Source: Sordariomycetes sp. S80-01Y (Eukaryota; Ascomycota; Sordariomycetes). From it: 64,000 nucleotides of DNA. Shown here in pieces: positions 23,542 through 33,229 of the stretch. The position numbers and the translations under genes are program-made. Position 1 is the first letter of the stretch; every line of letters begins with the position of its first letter. The notes under the pieces were generated by a model, which was not told where the DNA came from, ran no database searches, and saw only the letters and a list, made by a program, of their open reading frames with translations. The stretch spans positions 3,224,001-3,288,000 of the forward strand of contig JAXQJY010000033.1 of assembly GCA_037042185.1 (NCBI GenBank), given 5' to 3'.

Positions 23542-24337
23542 ATGGAGTCCTACGCACCCACCCGCGCCTGCTACACCTGTGAGTTTCCTGCCTCCACCTG
23601 CTCTCAAGCTGAGGCTCAAATGAGCACTGCTCGGGCCTCATCTCGCGGCCCCAGTGCTCATATCGCTGCCGCTCCGAGCAGAAGCCCATTCACTCCAACA
23701 CGACCGTAGCTAACTTGAGATAGGCGGTAACACCGAGCACCAGGCCCGTGACTGCCCCAACAAGCCTCCTGCCAAGTGCTACAACTGCGGCAACCCCGGC
23801 CACATGAGTGAGTAGTACTCAATTTCACTTTCCCAGACCTCGCTAACTGATATTGACAGGCCGTGACTGCTCTGAGCCCATGAAGGACAACAAGGCCTGC
23901 TACAAGTGCGGCCAGGCCGGGCACATCTCCCGTGACTGCCCCCTTAACGGAGGGTCTGGTCAGGGCGCCGAGTGCTACAAGGTATGTCAACGCCGTCTTC
24001 GTTTCGCATATTGATTGCAGAGCTGACAAGTTAGTGCGGTGAGGTCGGTCACATCGCCCGTAACTGCTCCCGCGGCGGCTTCGGTGGTGGCGCTGGCTAC
24101 GGTGGTGGCGGCGGCGGCGGCGCTGGCGGCTTCGGTGGCGGTGCCGGCAAGACCTGCTACTCCTGCGGCGGTTTCGGCCACATGTCGCGTGAGTGCGTCA
24201 ACGGCATGAAGTGCTACAACTGCGGCGAGTCCGGCCACTACTCCCGTGACTGCCCCAAGGAGTCTGCCGGAGGTGAGAAGATCTGCTACAAGTGCCAGCA
24301 GGCTGGTCACGTCCAGGCTCAGTGCCCCAACGCTTAA
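23542..24337 (+). CDS. GIS2: CCHC zinc-knuckle nucleic-acid-binding protein (Gis2/CNBP)
   Basis: Four exons, 23542-23578, 23724-23807, 23860-23981 and 24035-24337, encode 181 aa. Seven CX2CX4HX4C zinc knuckles are visible, starting at residues 10, 31, 54, 79, 122, 141 and 165. Between knuckles four and five lies a Gly-rich linker (about 94-119) with an RGG-like start. This is the Gis2/Byr3/CNBP family of cytosolic proteins that bind single-stranded G-rich RNA or DNA, associate with ribosomes and translation factors, and influence stress granules. The first coding exon is only 37 nt; all splices fall at conserved positions within or beside knuckles. Codon use is strongly biased (GGC/AAG/TGC), fitting high expression. 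Confidence 0.95.
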
Positions 24338-25576
24338 ACGCGGCGTCTTGATGGAATTCGTCTAACCGCACGAATTCCTCGCGGGCCAGGGAGGAAGTTG
24401 GCGTGGCGGCTCATGATACCCACGACAATGGTCTTTGCTTTTCCCCCGGAAACACTTTTCCTTTGTCTCTTTCCTTTTATTTGGGTTTCCCATCGGACAT
24501 GACGAAATTACGGCGTCTATTCCACGACTACATGAAAAGTTCGCATGCATCATTTTCTCTCCTACGTACATCACACGGCAGAATGGCAACTCACGTTGCT
24601 CGGCGATGGAGCTACGATTTTCTACGACAAGCAGACGAGTGGGAGAAAAAAATGATACGATGACGCAACATGCCGGTCAGTACGACATATCTGTGGACTC
24701 GGCAGTGAAAAGAACAAGACTGCATTACGCAAACAAACGACATAACGGCCACGGACTTGGATCTGGAACTCTCGACCTTGGAGGGTGATGGTGATGACGA
24801 TGAGTGGGCGGGTGTTGGTTGTGTTGCGTGTGGGTGTGCGTGCGTGAGAACGGGCATTATGGCTCGGGTGCCGTATGCGCCTGGTTCTGATTTCGGTGCC
24901 GTGAACATGCCCGAGGCGCTGCTTTGGGGGTGTTGCATGGTCAGTTGCTAGTCAGGACGAGTTGAATTGCGTTGATCCAGCGATGGATCAGGATGAATCA
25001 TGTGTAAAGTCTGTCGTGGTGTGCGTGTAGGCTCGGTGCAAGCCGAGAAGTGAAGCAAGGTAAGCTGTAGATGAAGATTGACCCAGGCACAGATTCTACG
25101 GGCTGGAGCTTCGCAGCCCTCAGCCATCCTCGACATCAACCAATGTGGCCCAGTACAGAGTCGACAGCTTTGACGCAAGTGTGCGCATTGCGAATGGAAG
25201 GCCACCAGGCCCGCCGAGGAAGCCGCTCCAGGTCACGGACAAGAGGCAGACGGTATACATACCGTTCCCGCCGGCGCTCAGGTAGAGCGATGCTTCACTA
25301 GACAAAAGGTGAGTTCGAATTTAGTGGCTAACTTAGTGGCACCACAAGGCAGGCTACCATAGATAGTGAGGCTCAAGAGACTGCTCATCATTCAGGCATC
25401 GAAGAACATTATATATAAAATTACAAAGATACACAAAGGACGTCAAATTGATGAAGAACAAACGCTTAACCAGAGGAACCCCATGTCCCATGCAGAACGC
25501 CACCTAGTCATTCCCCCTTCCACCTTTTTTGTTTACCTCCTTTCGTCGACCGCTCACAACCCAACTCCAAAGAAGC
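24338..25576. other. Convergent 3' spacer
   Basis: 1.24 kb between GIS2 and the acyl-CoA dehydrogenase stop codons. A GT-rich stretch lies near 24800-24850. No coding sequence is supported on either strand. Confidence 0.5.
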
Positions 25577-25947
25577 TTACAGCATGGCCTTGGGGAAGTT
25601 CTTGACGGCCTGCCTCACGCCGAGGTCGGCGACGACCTCCTCGCTGCCGCCCAGGATGGCGTCGAACTTGTAGGTGCGGTTGAACATCTCGATGATGCGG
25701 CCCATGCCGCTCGAGGTCAGGCCGCGGCCGCCCCAGATCTGGACGGACTCGTCGGCGATCTCGTGGGCGGCGCGCGTGCAGGACATCTTGAGCAGGCCGA
25801 TCTGCCCGGCGAGGTGCTTGACCTGCTCCGGGTAGGACATGTTGCACATCTGGTAGGTGATGGTCTCGAGCCAGGATTGGTTCGCCTCGACGAGGGCTAT
25901 CATCTTGGCTAGCCTGATTGTTCGTGGTCAGCAGCTGTAAATTGGAG

Positions 25948-25994
<47 letters not shown>

Positions 25995-27245
25995 GTATTT
26001 GTTCAAAAGAAGGAGGGAGGGAACATACTTTTGCCGTACCACGGGCTGGTCGATGAGCCGCTTCTCAAAGACGACGCGTTGGTTTGCCCACTTAAGACAT
26101 TCCTCGACGACGACCCTGCACTGGCCGATGACGGAGCAGGCCATGGCCCACCGCTCGTGGTTGAAGTTGCTGAAGATGACCCTGATGCCGTCGTTCTCCT
26201 TGCCCAGGATGTTACTGACGGGCACCTTGACGTTGTCGAAGGTGACGAAGGCGGTGCCCGCCGTGGGCGAGTACGACGTCGGTATGGGCTTCGTCTCGAC
26301 GCCCTCCTGGCGGGGGATGAGCAGGACACTGAGGCCGCCCTCCGTCCGGGCGGCCGTGACGAAGTAGTCGCTCCAGGTGCCGTTGGTGATCCACTTCTTG
26401 GTGCCGTTGACGATGAAGTACTTGCCGCAGTGCGTCTTCTCGGCCGTGGTGCGGATATTGGCCACGTCGCTGCCGGCGAAGGCCTCGGTGATGGCGAGGC
26501 ACAGCTTCGTCTTGCCGCTGAAGACCTCGTCGCATATCCGGGTCTTCCACTCACCCTCGGGGGCAAAGTTCAGCAGGGCCGTGAGGCCGATGGTCATGCC
26601 GGCCATGTTTCCATCCTGGAAGCCGCGCGCCATGGGCCGACACATTTCCTGCGCCATGACGACGACGTGGAAGTAGTCGAACTCCCTGCCGTCCACCGCG
26701 CCGTCCATCAGGTTCCTCCCGTAGAGATGCGATCCGGGGCCGAGGCGCATCCGCAGTATGCCGAGCTTCTCCATGCTGTCGATGAGGTCCTGCGAGATGT
26801 ACCTGCCCGTGGCCTCGCACTCCCTCGCCTCGGGCATGAGGTACTCGTCCGTGAACTTGCGCATCGCCAGCCGCAACCTCCTGTGGCTGTCCTTGTAGTA
26901 GGGCGACCGGAACGGGGCCGTCAACCACAAGGGCTCGGCGTAGGGCACGGGGCTCAGGTCGCCAGGCTTGGGGGTGATGACCTGCGGGGTCTCATCCTGT
27001 ATGGTGCCGACGGCGAGGTGGGAGTACTTGGTCAGGACCTCGTGACGGTGGAGGTTGTAGAAGGCGGTGGTGGCATCCTGGCCGGCGGTCTGGCGCAGAA
27101 CGGACTCACCACCGGGGTGCGCGTCGAGGAAGTCGGACAGGTCGTAGACGGTGCTGTCGATGATGCACCATATCGAGTCGTCGGAGGTGCGGGAGCGGAC
27201 CTGGTCGCGGGTGAAGGTCTGTTGCGGCGGTTGTGGTGGTGGCAT
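25577..27245 (-). CDS. Cytochrome b5-acyl-CoA dehydrogenase fusion
   Basis: Two exons, 27245-26029 and 25913-25577, encode 517 aa. Residues 8-85 form a cytochrome b5 heme domain with the axial ligand in DAHPGGESVL (His43) and a second His at 66 or 68 (YNLHRHEVL). From about 105 on is an acyl-CoA dehydrogenase: LCLAITEAFAGSDVANIRTT, GTKKWITNGTWSDYF, the C-terminal QIWGGRGLTSSGMGRIIEMF, and GGSEEV where the catalytic-base region lies. The fused heme could take electrons from, or deliver them to, the flavin, replacing ETF (inference). Substrate is unknown; such fungal fusions are known but poorly characterised. No signal or PTS1 is obvious (the protein ends FPKAML). The 115-nt intron holds a (CA)20 microsatellite. 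The ATG at 27245 gives the b5 domain its normal start. Confidence 0.88.
25953..25992. repeat. (TG)20 dinucleotide microsatellite
   Basis: Twenty perfect TG units on the + strand, (CA)20 on the gene strand, inside the intron of the cytochrome b5-acyl-CoA dehydrogenase gene. It makes up a third of the 115-nt intron. Confidence 0.97.
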
Positions 27246-28635
27246 GGTCGATGGGGGCGGGTCGCGGGTCGCGGTTGGCGGGTCGAGATGGCAGCGGTCC
27301 AGGTTATTCAGGGTGAGGAGCGTCAACAGCGCATGGCTTGACGTTGGATGAAGGTGTAGAAGAGACAAACAATAATACAAGGGGCACGTCCAGGTGAGGG
27401 CAGCGGCATCTTGGCGTCTGAGGTGTTGGTCCGCGAGCAAACAAGCCGGCCCCGTCTCCGTCTCCGGACAAAGAAGCTAACAGACTAGACTAATAGCAGA
27501 CCACCTAAAGGTACCTGAGGTGCGGTGCAGTGAGCGCCCGAGGTGGAGGTGCACCTCAGTGGTGCGTGTGTGGTGCTGTTCTCCGTTCGGCTGACGTCCG
27601 CGTGCCTCGGCAGAATTCAGGCGGTCCACAGGGCTCGAGAGCCACATGCAGCGCGGTGCAGCGAGAAGCCCCCCAAGGCGCCCCGTTCCCCGAGAGTCAT
27701 CTGCGATGTTATTGGCCGGCGGGGCTGATTGAGTTAATGAGCCAAGGGTCCATCCACGGACTTGGAAACTCTTTTACCACCCATTCCCGGTGCTCTGGGT
27801 AGCGCTGGTCGGGGTTCGGCGCGGAGTGAGGTCCACCGGTAGCAGGGGGGGCTCTAGCAGGCGATTGCGGTGGCCTGACTGGCCGTGCCGTCGCGGTCGG
27901 GAAACCTTAATTGCCTGCCAGTGGCTTCCAGTGGCCTCAGGCTGTCCTCTGTGAGGGTGCAGCGGGCGACACCCCCTGTTGGGTTGGCCCTAGAACAACT
28001 CAATCTCGGGATTACGCAACGGAACGCGTCTTGTCGATGCACCACTGCACCTCGTCAACGTTTGCGGCCACTTCATCGACGCGACAACCTAAACAATGAC
28101 AATGACCTCAACTGCGACCATGGCAAGACAGCGAGCGACAAGTCCCACTTCCCCGCGGACCACGGCTGGGCTGTTCGTAAGCGCCGAGGGATTAGTTCCA
28201 TCCACTTCCTCTAGCTCGAATATGTCATCAACCGAGCGCCAATTTGTCGCCCTCCGATACCCCGGCTCGCGTCGTGCGGCTTCATTTGGCTTCCCGAAGG
28301 ATCAACAGGCATCCGGCGAGTCCGGCGGCCTGGGCTTCCTGAAACATGTTTGAGATTTTGCGGGCAGCTTGACGTCTTGATCCTTTGAGCCGATCTGGCT
28401 CAATGAGCACAACTTGTAGAGGCGATTGAGATGCGCTTCAAGATGAAGTGTGGTGAAGCACTTGAGAACGACCATCAACTGGGGGTCGGCCACTTCGCTC
28501 TTGACCAAGTCAAAGAAGAGCTGCCTGTTCTGAGCAAGATACACATCACCAACTCCCCAACATGGCAGGGATTCTAGAGACACGCCTCAAAGCCTCGGAC
28601 CACGACGTCTTCTACTACTCCTACTGCTAGCAGCA
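27246..28635. other. Spacer upstream of acyl-CoA dehydrogenase
   Basis: 1.39 kb with no supported gene. It contains an inverted repeat CTGAGGTGC (27515-27523) / GCACCTCAG (27551-27559), the second arm overlapping the palindrome GAGGTGCACCTC. Small open frames near 28096-28583 show no domain. Confidence 0.45.
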
Positions 28636-30231
28636 CTAGTACTTCCCGGAGACCCTCCCCGGAGTTCGGGTCTTCTGAGCGTCGACGCCGACATCCTCCA
28701 GAAGCTCATGCTCCAAAGCGGCTGCCTTCTCGTCCCCACCCTTCTCCTCGGCCCCGTCGTACCTCAGCTCCTCGCCAAACACCTCCTGGATCTTTTCCAG
28801 CGTGTGGCCCTTTGTCTCCGGGTACAGCCACCAGAACACGGCCACCTCCACGAGCAGCCACCCGCAGTACACGAGGTAGTACCTCCACCCGAGCGAGTCC
28901 ATGCCGATGGGGTTGACGAACTGGTTGAAGAACAGGGCCGCCTTGTTGCAGAAGACGAGGATGGACAGCCCCATGGCCCGCAGACGGAACGGCAGGATCT
29001 CCGTCGGGTACAGGTAGAGCAGCGGGTTGAGGCAAATGTTGAAGGACGTGTAGTAGATGAAGATGAAGGCGAGCGCCGACCGACTGGCCGCCGCAGAGCC
29101 CGTCTCGTCGTAGACGGCGATGCTGATGGTCAGGGCCGAGAAGGTCAGGAACATGGCCACGCCGCCGCCGATGAACATCCAGCGACGTCCGACCTTGGTG
29201 GACAGCACGGCGGCGAAGAGGGCCGTCACGTAGTTTACCGTGCTGACGACGCCGTTGAGCATCGTCTGCTCCCGCTCCGTGGCGATGCCGATGCTGGCCA
29301 GGATCTTGGTGAGAAAGTAGCTCACGATGCCGTTGCCGCTCCACTGCCCAAAGAAGGCGAGCGTGACCAGGATGGCCAGTCTTTTCCTGTTGGCGGGGGA
29401 GTTGAGGAAGAGCTTCAATCCCACCTCCTTGACCTCCTTCTCCGCTTGCAGCGCCTGGTTCATCTCCCAGTACTCCGCTTGCACCAGGTCGTCCAGCTTC
29501 CCGCTGCCGTGGTGCTTGATCAGTATCCTCATCGCCTGCTCCCCGCGGTCCTTGTACAGGAGCCACCGGGGGGACTCGTCGAGGAACCAGACGAAGCACA
29601 CCTGGAGGCAAGCCGGGGCCGCCTGGAGCAGCGTTGGCAACCTCCACGCCCAGGCGTTGGGGATGCGATAGCTACCAAAGGTGACCCATCCAGCCAACAC
29701 GGCGCCAAGATAGAAACTGGTGTTGTACAGCGACCCAAAGAAGACGCGGTGCCTGGGATGCGCCAGCTCCGAGATTAGCACCGGTGCGGCCGTGAGCGCG
29801 AGCGTGATGCCGAAGCCGACGACGATGCGACCTCCGATGAACAAGCCGATGCCCTTACTGACGCATTGGATGACCACTCCGATCATCATGACGGCGCTTC
29901 CAATGAGGATGGAGGACCGTCGTCCGTAGCGATCACTCAACCACGCCGAGAACGGGGTCGAGACGACAGCACCGAGCGGGTAGGACGCGGTGGTGATGCC
30001 CAGGAGCGCGCCAGCTGGACTTCCAAATTGGTCATTCCAGGCTTGCACGCCTTGCAAGCCAGTGAGGACGGAGCCATCGTAGCCGTTGGTTGCGCAGACC
30101 ACGAGGCAGGCCGGAGCCAAGACGGCGTAGAGCGATACGAGAGAGCGAGTAAGGGACAGCGCGGGGGATTTGTCGTTGGCGAGGATCTCGGCCACCGTAC
30201 GAGTTGGGCAAGTGCCCGGCGTTGTGGCCAT
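28636..30231 (-). CDS. MFS sugar transporter (lactose permease/hexose family)
   Basis: Single-exon gene of 531 aa with about 12 membrane segments. Sugar-porter signatures are present: GYDGSVLTGLQG in the first helix, WLSDRYGRRSSILIG, GRIVVGFGI, WRLPTLLQ, FLDESPRWLLYKDR, PTEILPFRLRAMG and the C-terminal YPETKGHTLEKIQEVF. The overall pattern (VQAWNDQFG, KHHGSGKLDDLVQAEYWEM) resembles the lactose-permease-like clade, which takes up disaccharides, hexoses or related glycosides. The first in-frame ATG is at 30231; the open frame upstream lacks an ATG. A TATAAG-like string lies about 100 nt upstream. It is co-oriented with the flanking acyl-CoA dehydrogenase and DHA1 permease genes, with long spacers. 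Confidence 0.9.
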   Translation of the reverse strand: MATTPGTCPTRTVAEILANDKSPALSLTRSLVSLYAVLAPACLVVCATNGYDGSVLTGLQGVQAWNDQFGSPAGALLGITTASYPLGAVVSTPFSAWLSDRYGRRSSILIGSAVMMIGVVIQCVSKGIGLFIGGRIVVGFGITLALTAAPVLISELAHPRHRVFFGSLYNTSFYLGAVLAGWVTFGSYRIPNAWAWRLPTLLQAAPACLQVCFVWFLDESPRWLLYKDRGEQAMRILIKHHGSGKLDDLVQAEYWEMNQALQAEKEVKEVGLKLFLNSPANRKRLAILVTLAFFGQWSGNGIVSYFLTKILASIGIATEREQTMLNGVVSTVNYVTALFAAVLSTKVGRRWMFIGGGVAMFLTFSALTISIAVYDETGSAAASRSALAFIFIYYTSFNICLNPLLYLYPTEILPFRLRAMGLSILVFCNKAALFFNQFVNPIGMDSLGWRYYLVYCGWLLVEVAVFWWLYPETKGHTLEKIQEVFGEELRYDGAEEKGGDEKAAALEHELLEDVGVDAQKTRTPGRVSGKY

Positions 30232-30969
30232 GTCGTCGCAGACCACAAGGTGAAGCAAGGAAATTCGTCGAGTGAGGAACTTGGAGGTCACACCTAGTAC
30301 AAAACCCGAGTCGGGGTCGAGAGGCGCGCTCTTATACTTCCTCCCTATGGTCTGTCCGGTGCGGTACAACAGCCCAGTAGAAAGGGTCTAGACAGCACGG
30401 CATCGAACCTCGTGCCATGTCCAACGACAGAAACAGCTCAGCGCTGCTATCTCCTCAGCGAGAAAATGTAGCAAGATGTGGGGGATCCCAGCTCGTTCCC
30501 CAGGTTCTCGGGCCCTCTATCACTTAGTGTTGACACTGGGGCCCCGGGTTTGCTGATTCGGTAGCAGAACCATACCTTGACCATATTGGAAGGGGGAGGG
30601 GGGGCGCGGACAAACGGACCTGCGCCGCCCCTCCGTTCTCCTCTTCGGAGAGGTCCGTCCCTCCCCGTCCGGTCATTCAAAAGACCATATTGTATCTCAC
30701 CAAGGGGGGCTTGGAGCATACGATGCTTTATCAAATTTCAGGGTAGTACCAAATTGCTATTTCCTCATCTTTGGAAGGTCTGGATACCCGCATCTCGTCC
30801 ATAAACATGTCTTAGCTGGATGCCAGTTTTGTCAGTGCACACGAACCCAAGAGCAGCACCGAGCGTAATTGTCACCTCGTTCGACAGAGACACGCAGTGT
30901 TTGTCTGGAAGCGCAGGCTCAAGATAGAGAAAGCATGTCTATCAATCATCTATGTAGGGAGGCCCGCCT
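30232..30969. promoter_or_regulatory. Spacer between two MFS genes with nested inverted repeat
   Basis: No gene is seen. At 30614-30658 there is an inverted repeat, ACGGACCT (30614-30621) and AGGTCCGT (30651-30658), enclosing a second one, CTCCG (30631-30635) and CGGAG (30646-30650). It sits about 400 nt upstream of the sugar transporter start. The CGG/CCG ends would suit a Zn2Cys6 dimer or form a hairpin. Confidence 0.4.
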
Positions 30970-32625
30970 CTACATCTCTATGACAGCCTTGGCAAACGGA
31001 CTCTTGGCTCTAATCCTCCTCCCGTAGAAACTCAGCAACCAAGGTATCGCGGTCAGGACGAGACCGATCCCGCCCAGCATGCTCCCGGCCCCGCTGTACG
31101 TCAAGTTCCTCAACATGATGTGCGTGAAGAGCGGAAAGATGCCCGCCAGCAGGTTGCGACACATGCTCTGCGCCGCCTGCGCCGACGACGCGAAGCGGCC
31201 GTAGGTGTCGGCCAGATAGTTGAAGACTGCAAGGTAGATGCTGAAGATGCCCATCGTGCACGAGCCGATGGCAAGGGCCGGCGATATCCACGGCACGCCG
31301 GGCGTGGCTGTCCAGCCGAACCAGAAGAGACCGGCGGGGAGAAGAATCGAGGACAACCCGGGGGAGATCAGCCTGCCCTCTGGGGTGTTCATCCGCTCAG
31401 GCCAAATCTTCCTCGTGATGGGATCCTGCGCAATGGCAAGTATCGTTCCGAGGATGGAGGCTGCAATGACGGCCGCGTAGACCAGACCTACCTGCGCGCT
31501 GTCGAACCCGTAGACGTCGCGGAAGACGATGCCGATGCTGTTGAACTGCATGTACAGTATGGCCCAGGCAAACGAGGCCCAGAGCGAGAAGCAAAAGACA
31601 ACGGGTTCGGAGATTAGGAGCCGCATCGGGAAGGCGAAGGCCGTCTGAATGACAGAGAGGCTCAGCTTCTTTGCGGCGTTTTGCGGCTCGAACCTCACGC
31701 CGTTCCGAATCGAGACGTCGTGGGATGAGCCTCTCTCTGCCATGATCTTGTTGAGCGCGTCGCACTTCCTCGCTAGGATGACGTTGCTGCGAGTCTCCTT
31801 GAAGATAATGAGGATGAGACAGACGGTGACGCCGATGGTCATCAACTGGATGAAGAAGATCCACCTCCACCCGAGACGGTCAACTGCAACACCGCTGATC
31901 ATAGGCCCGAGCCCGGTACCGATCATGATGGCTAGCGAGTACAGAGCCATAGGCGTGTTCCTCGTCTCCTTGTCGTAGATGTCACTGACCACTCCACCGG
32001 TCAGCGTCGCGAAAACAGATGCTCCCGCTCCCGTGACGAATCTTGCGATCAACATGCCGGCATAGCTGTCGGTGAAGGCGCACCCAACCGTCCCGAGGAA
32101 GAAGATGACGCCGGAACCGACGAACACCCAGTACCGGCCGTACGCCTCGCTGGCCGGCGCGAGGATCATGGGCGCAAAGCCGAACGCCGAGACGAAGACC
32201 GTGATGCCGACATTTATGGCTGGGTCCGAGAGGCCCCATTTCGCTTTGAGCGGTTCAGAGCTCAGCGCGTAGGCACCGGCTGAGTAGGCGGACAGAGTCG
32301 CCGCGATGAAGGGAGCCGTGAGGATGACGACCTTCTTCCGCAAAGGCCATGTAAATGGGGATTGATATTTGGCACGCAACGCTCGGGTGTGCCGCTCGGC
32401 ATCTGCGTCACTTAGGCCTACGGACCGTAGCAGGCCAGGCAGAGGAAAGGCTGGTTCCAAGGCCTCGAGACCAAGTCTTTGTATAACAATGCCATCCTCC
32501 CCTGGTTCTTGAACAAACTGAGGCTCCTGTTCTGCTGGCGGTAAGTCCAATTCATCATCGAACTTCCTCTTAGCAGAGGTTTCATCGAGACTGGACATGG
32601 ACGCGTTGTCATGAGGCAAGGCCAT
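30970..32625 (-). CDS. MFS DHA1-type multidrug/efflux permease
   Basis: Single-exon gene, 551 aa. After a ~95-residue acidic cytosolic N terminus come about 12 membrane segments. Drug:H+ antiporter-1 features are visible: FAPMILAPASEAYGRYWVFV (motif A area), ARFVTGAGASVFATLTGGVVSD, and motif C-like GTGLGPMISGVAVDRLGWRW, followed by FKETRSNVIL. The family exports toxins, fungicides or secondary metabolites at the plasma membrane, and some members move polyamines. It is divergent from the GH3 beta-glucosidase, with a shared 604-bp promoter region, so the pair could be co-regulated (inference). Confidence 0.88.
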   Translation of the reverse strand: MALPHDNASMSSLDETSAKRKFDDELDLPPAEQEPQFVQEPGEDGIVIQRLGLEALEPAFPLPGLLRSVGLSDADAERHTRALRAKYQSPFTWPLRKKVVILTAPFIAATLSAYSAGAYALSSEPLKAKWGLSDPAINVGITVFVSAFGFAPMILAPASEAYGRYWVFVGSGVIFFLGTVGCAFTDSYAGMLIARFVTGAGASVFATLTGGVVSDIYDKETRNTPMALYSLAIMIGTGLGPMISGVAVDRLGWRWIFFIQLMTIGVTVCLILIIFKETRSNVILARKCDALNKIMAERGSSHDVSIRNGVRFEPQNAAKKLSLSVIQTAFAFPMRLLISEPVVFCFSLWASFAWAILYMQFNSIGIVFRDVYGFDSAQVGLVYAAVIAASILGTILAIAQDPITRKIWPERMNTPEGRLISPGLSSILLPAGLFWFGWTATPGVPWISPALAIGSCTMGIFSIYLAVFNYLADTYGRFASSAQAAQSMCRNLLAGIFPLFTHIMLRNLTYSGAGSMLGGIGLVLTAIPWLLSFYGRRIRAKSPFAKAVIEM

Positions 32626-33229
32626 TTTGTCATTGACCTCGTCACCGGAGAACCGCTTAACTCGCCGATGACCTCCTGAACATGGCAGGCCAAGAACCTG
32701 TCTGATAGTCGATAAAGAGAGAACAATTGACTGGACGGTGTGAAAGCGCCGTGTCTCTTACAGCCTGTGCAGCAAGATCGCAAGTCGAATCGCAAGAGTC
32801 TGAGCCTTAGCGGCTTCGAGGATCCCCTCCTCCGAGCATCGGTGCGTCTCGACGATGATCGGTCTGAGAGCCGAGAGACAATGAGATAAGGTCGCCGGGG
32901 CCGAACGGATGGGGGCGTGGCTCAAACCCGCGTTATTTCCAGCGCGGGGAGAAGCGGACTGAGTCCGTTGGAGACCAAGTACACATCGTCTGAGGCGCGT
33001 CCGTCTGTCCGCGACTTACACCCTTCCCACCAAGACACGATGGAGACGTGTCGCGGGGTTGTTGGAGAATGGCGGGGGAAGCAGGCGAAGTGTCTTGAAA
33101 TGTCGGACCAACGTGATCAGGGAGCATCGTGACTGTATTTAAGATGTGGCTGTGGTTCGCTAGAGCATCGTGCTCGACGCCAACCCTCCTACTGTTGACC
33201 ATCGCTGCACTGTGCTTTGATTCCAAGCT
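32626..33229. promoter_or_regulatory. Divergent promoter, DHA1 permease and GH3 gene
   Basis: 604 bp between divergent starts. A TATTTAAG string at about 33135 lies some 95 nt before the beta-glucosidase start. No gene is supported in it. Confidence 0.45.

Noticed and set aside
25956-27341. 461-codon open frame on the + strand over the acyl-CoA dehydrogenase
   Set aside because: It is the antisense of a confirmed gene with GC-rich third positions; its residues are biased (Gly/Val/Arg/Asp) and show no domain.
28708-29778. 356-codon + strand frame and a 313-codon - strand frame within the sugar transporter
   Set aside because: Both shadow the transporter, which has all sugar-porter motifs; the alternative frames have none.
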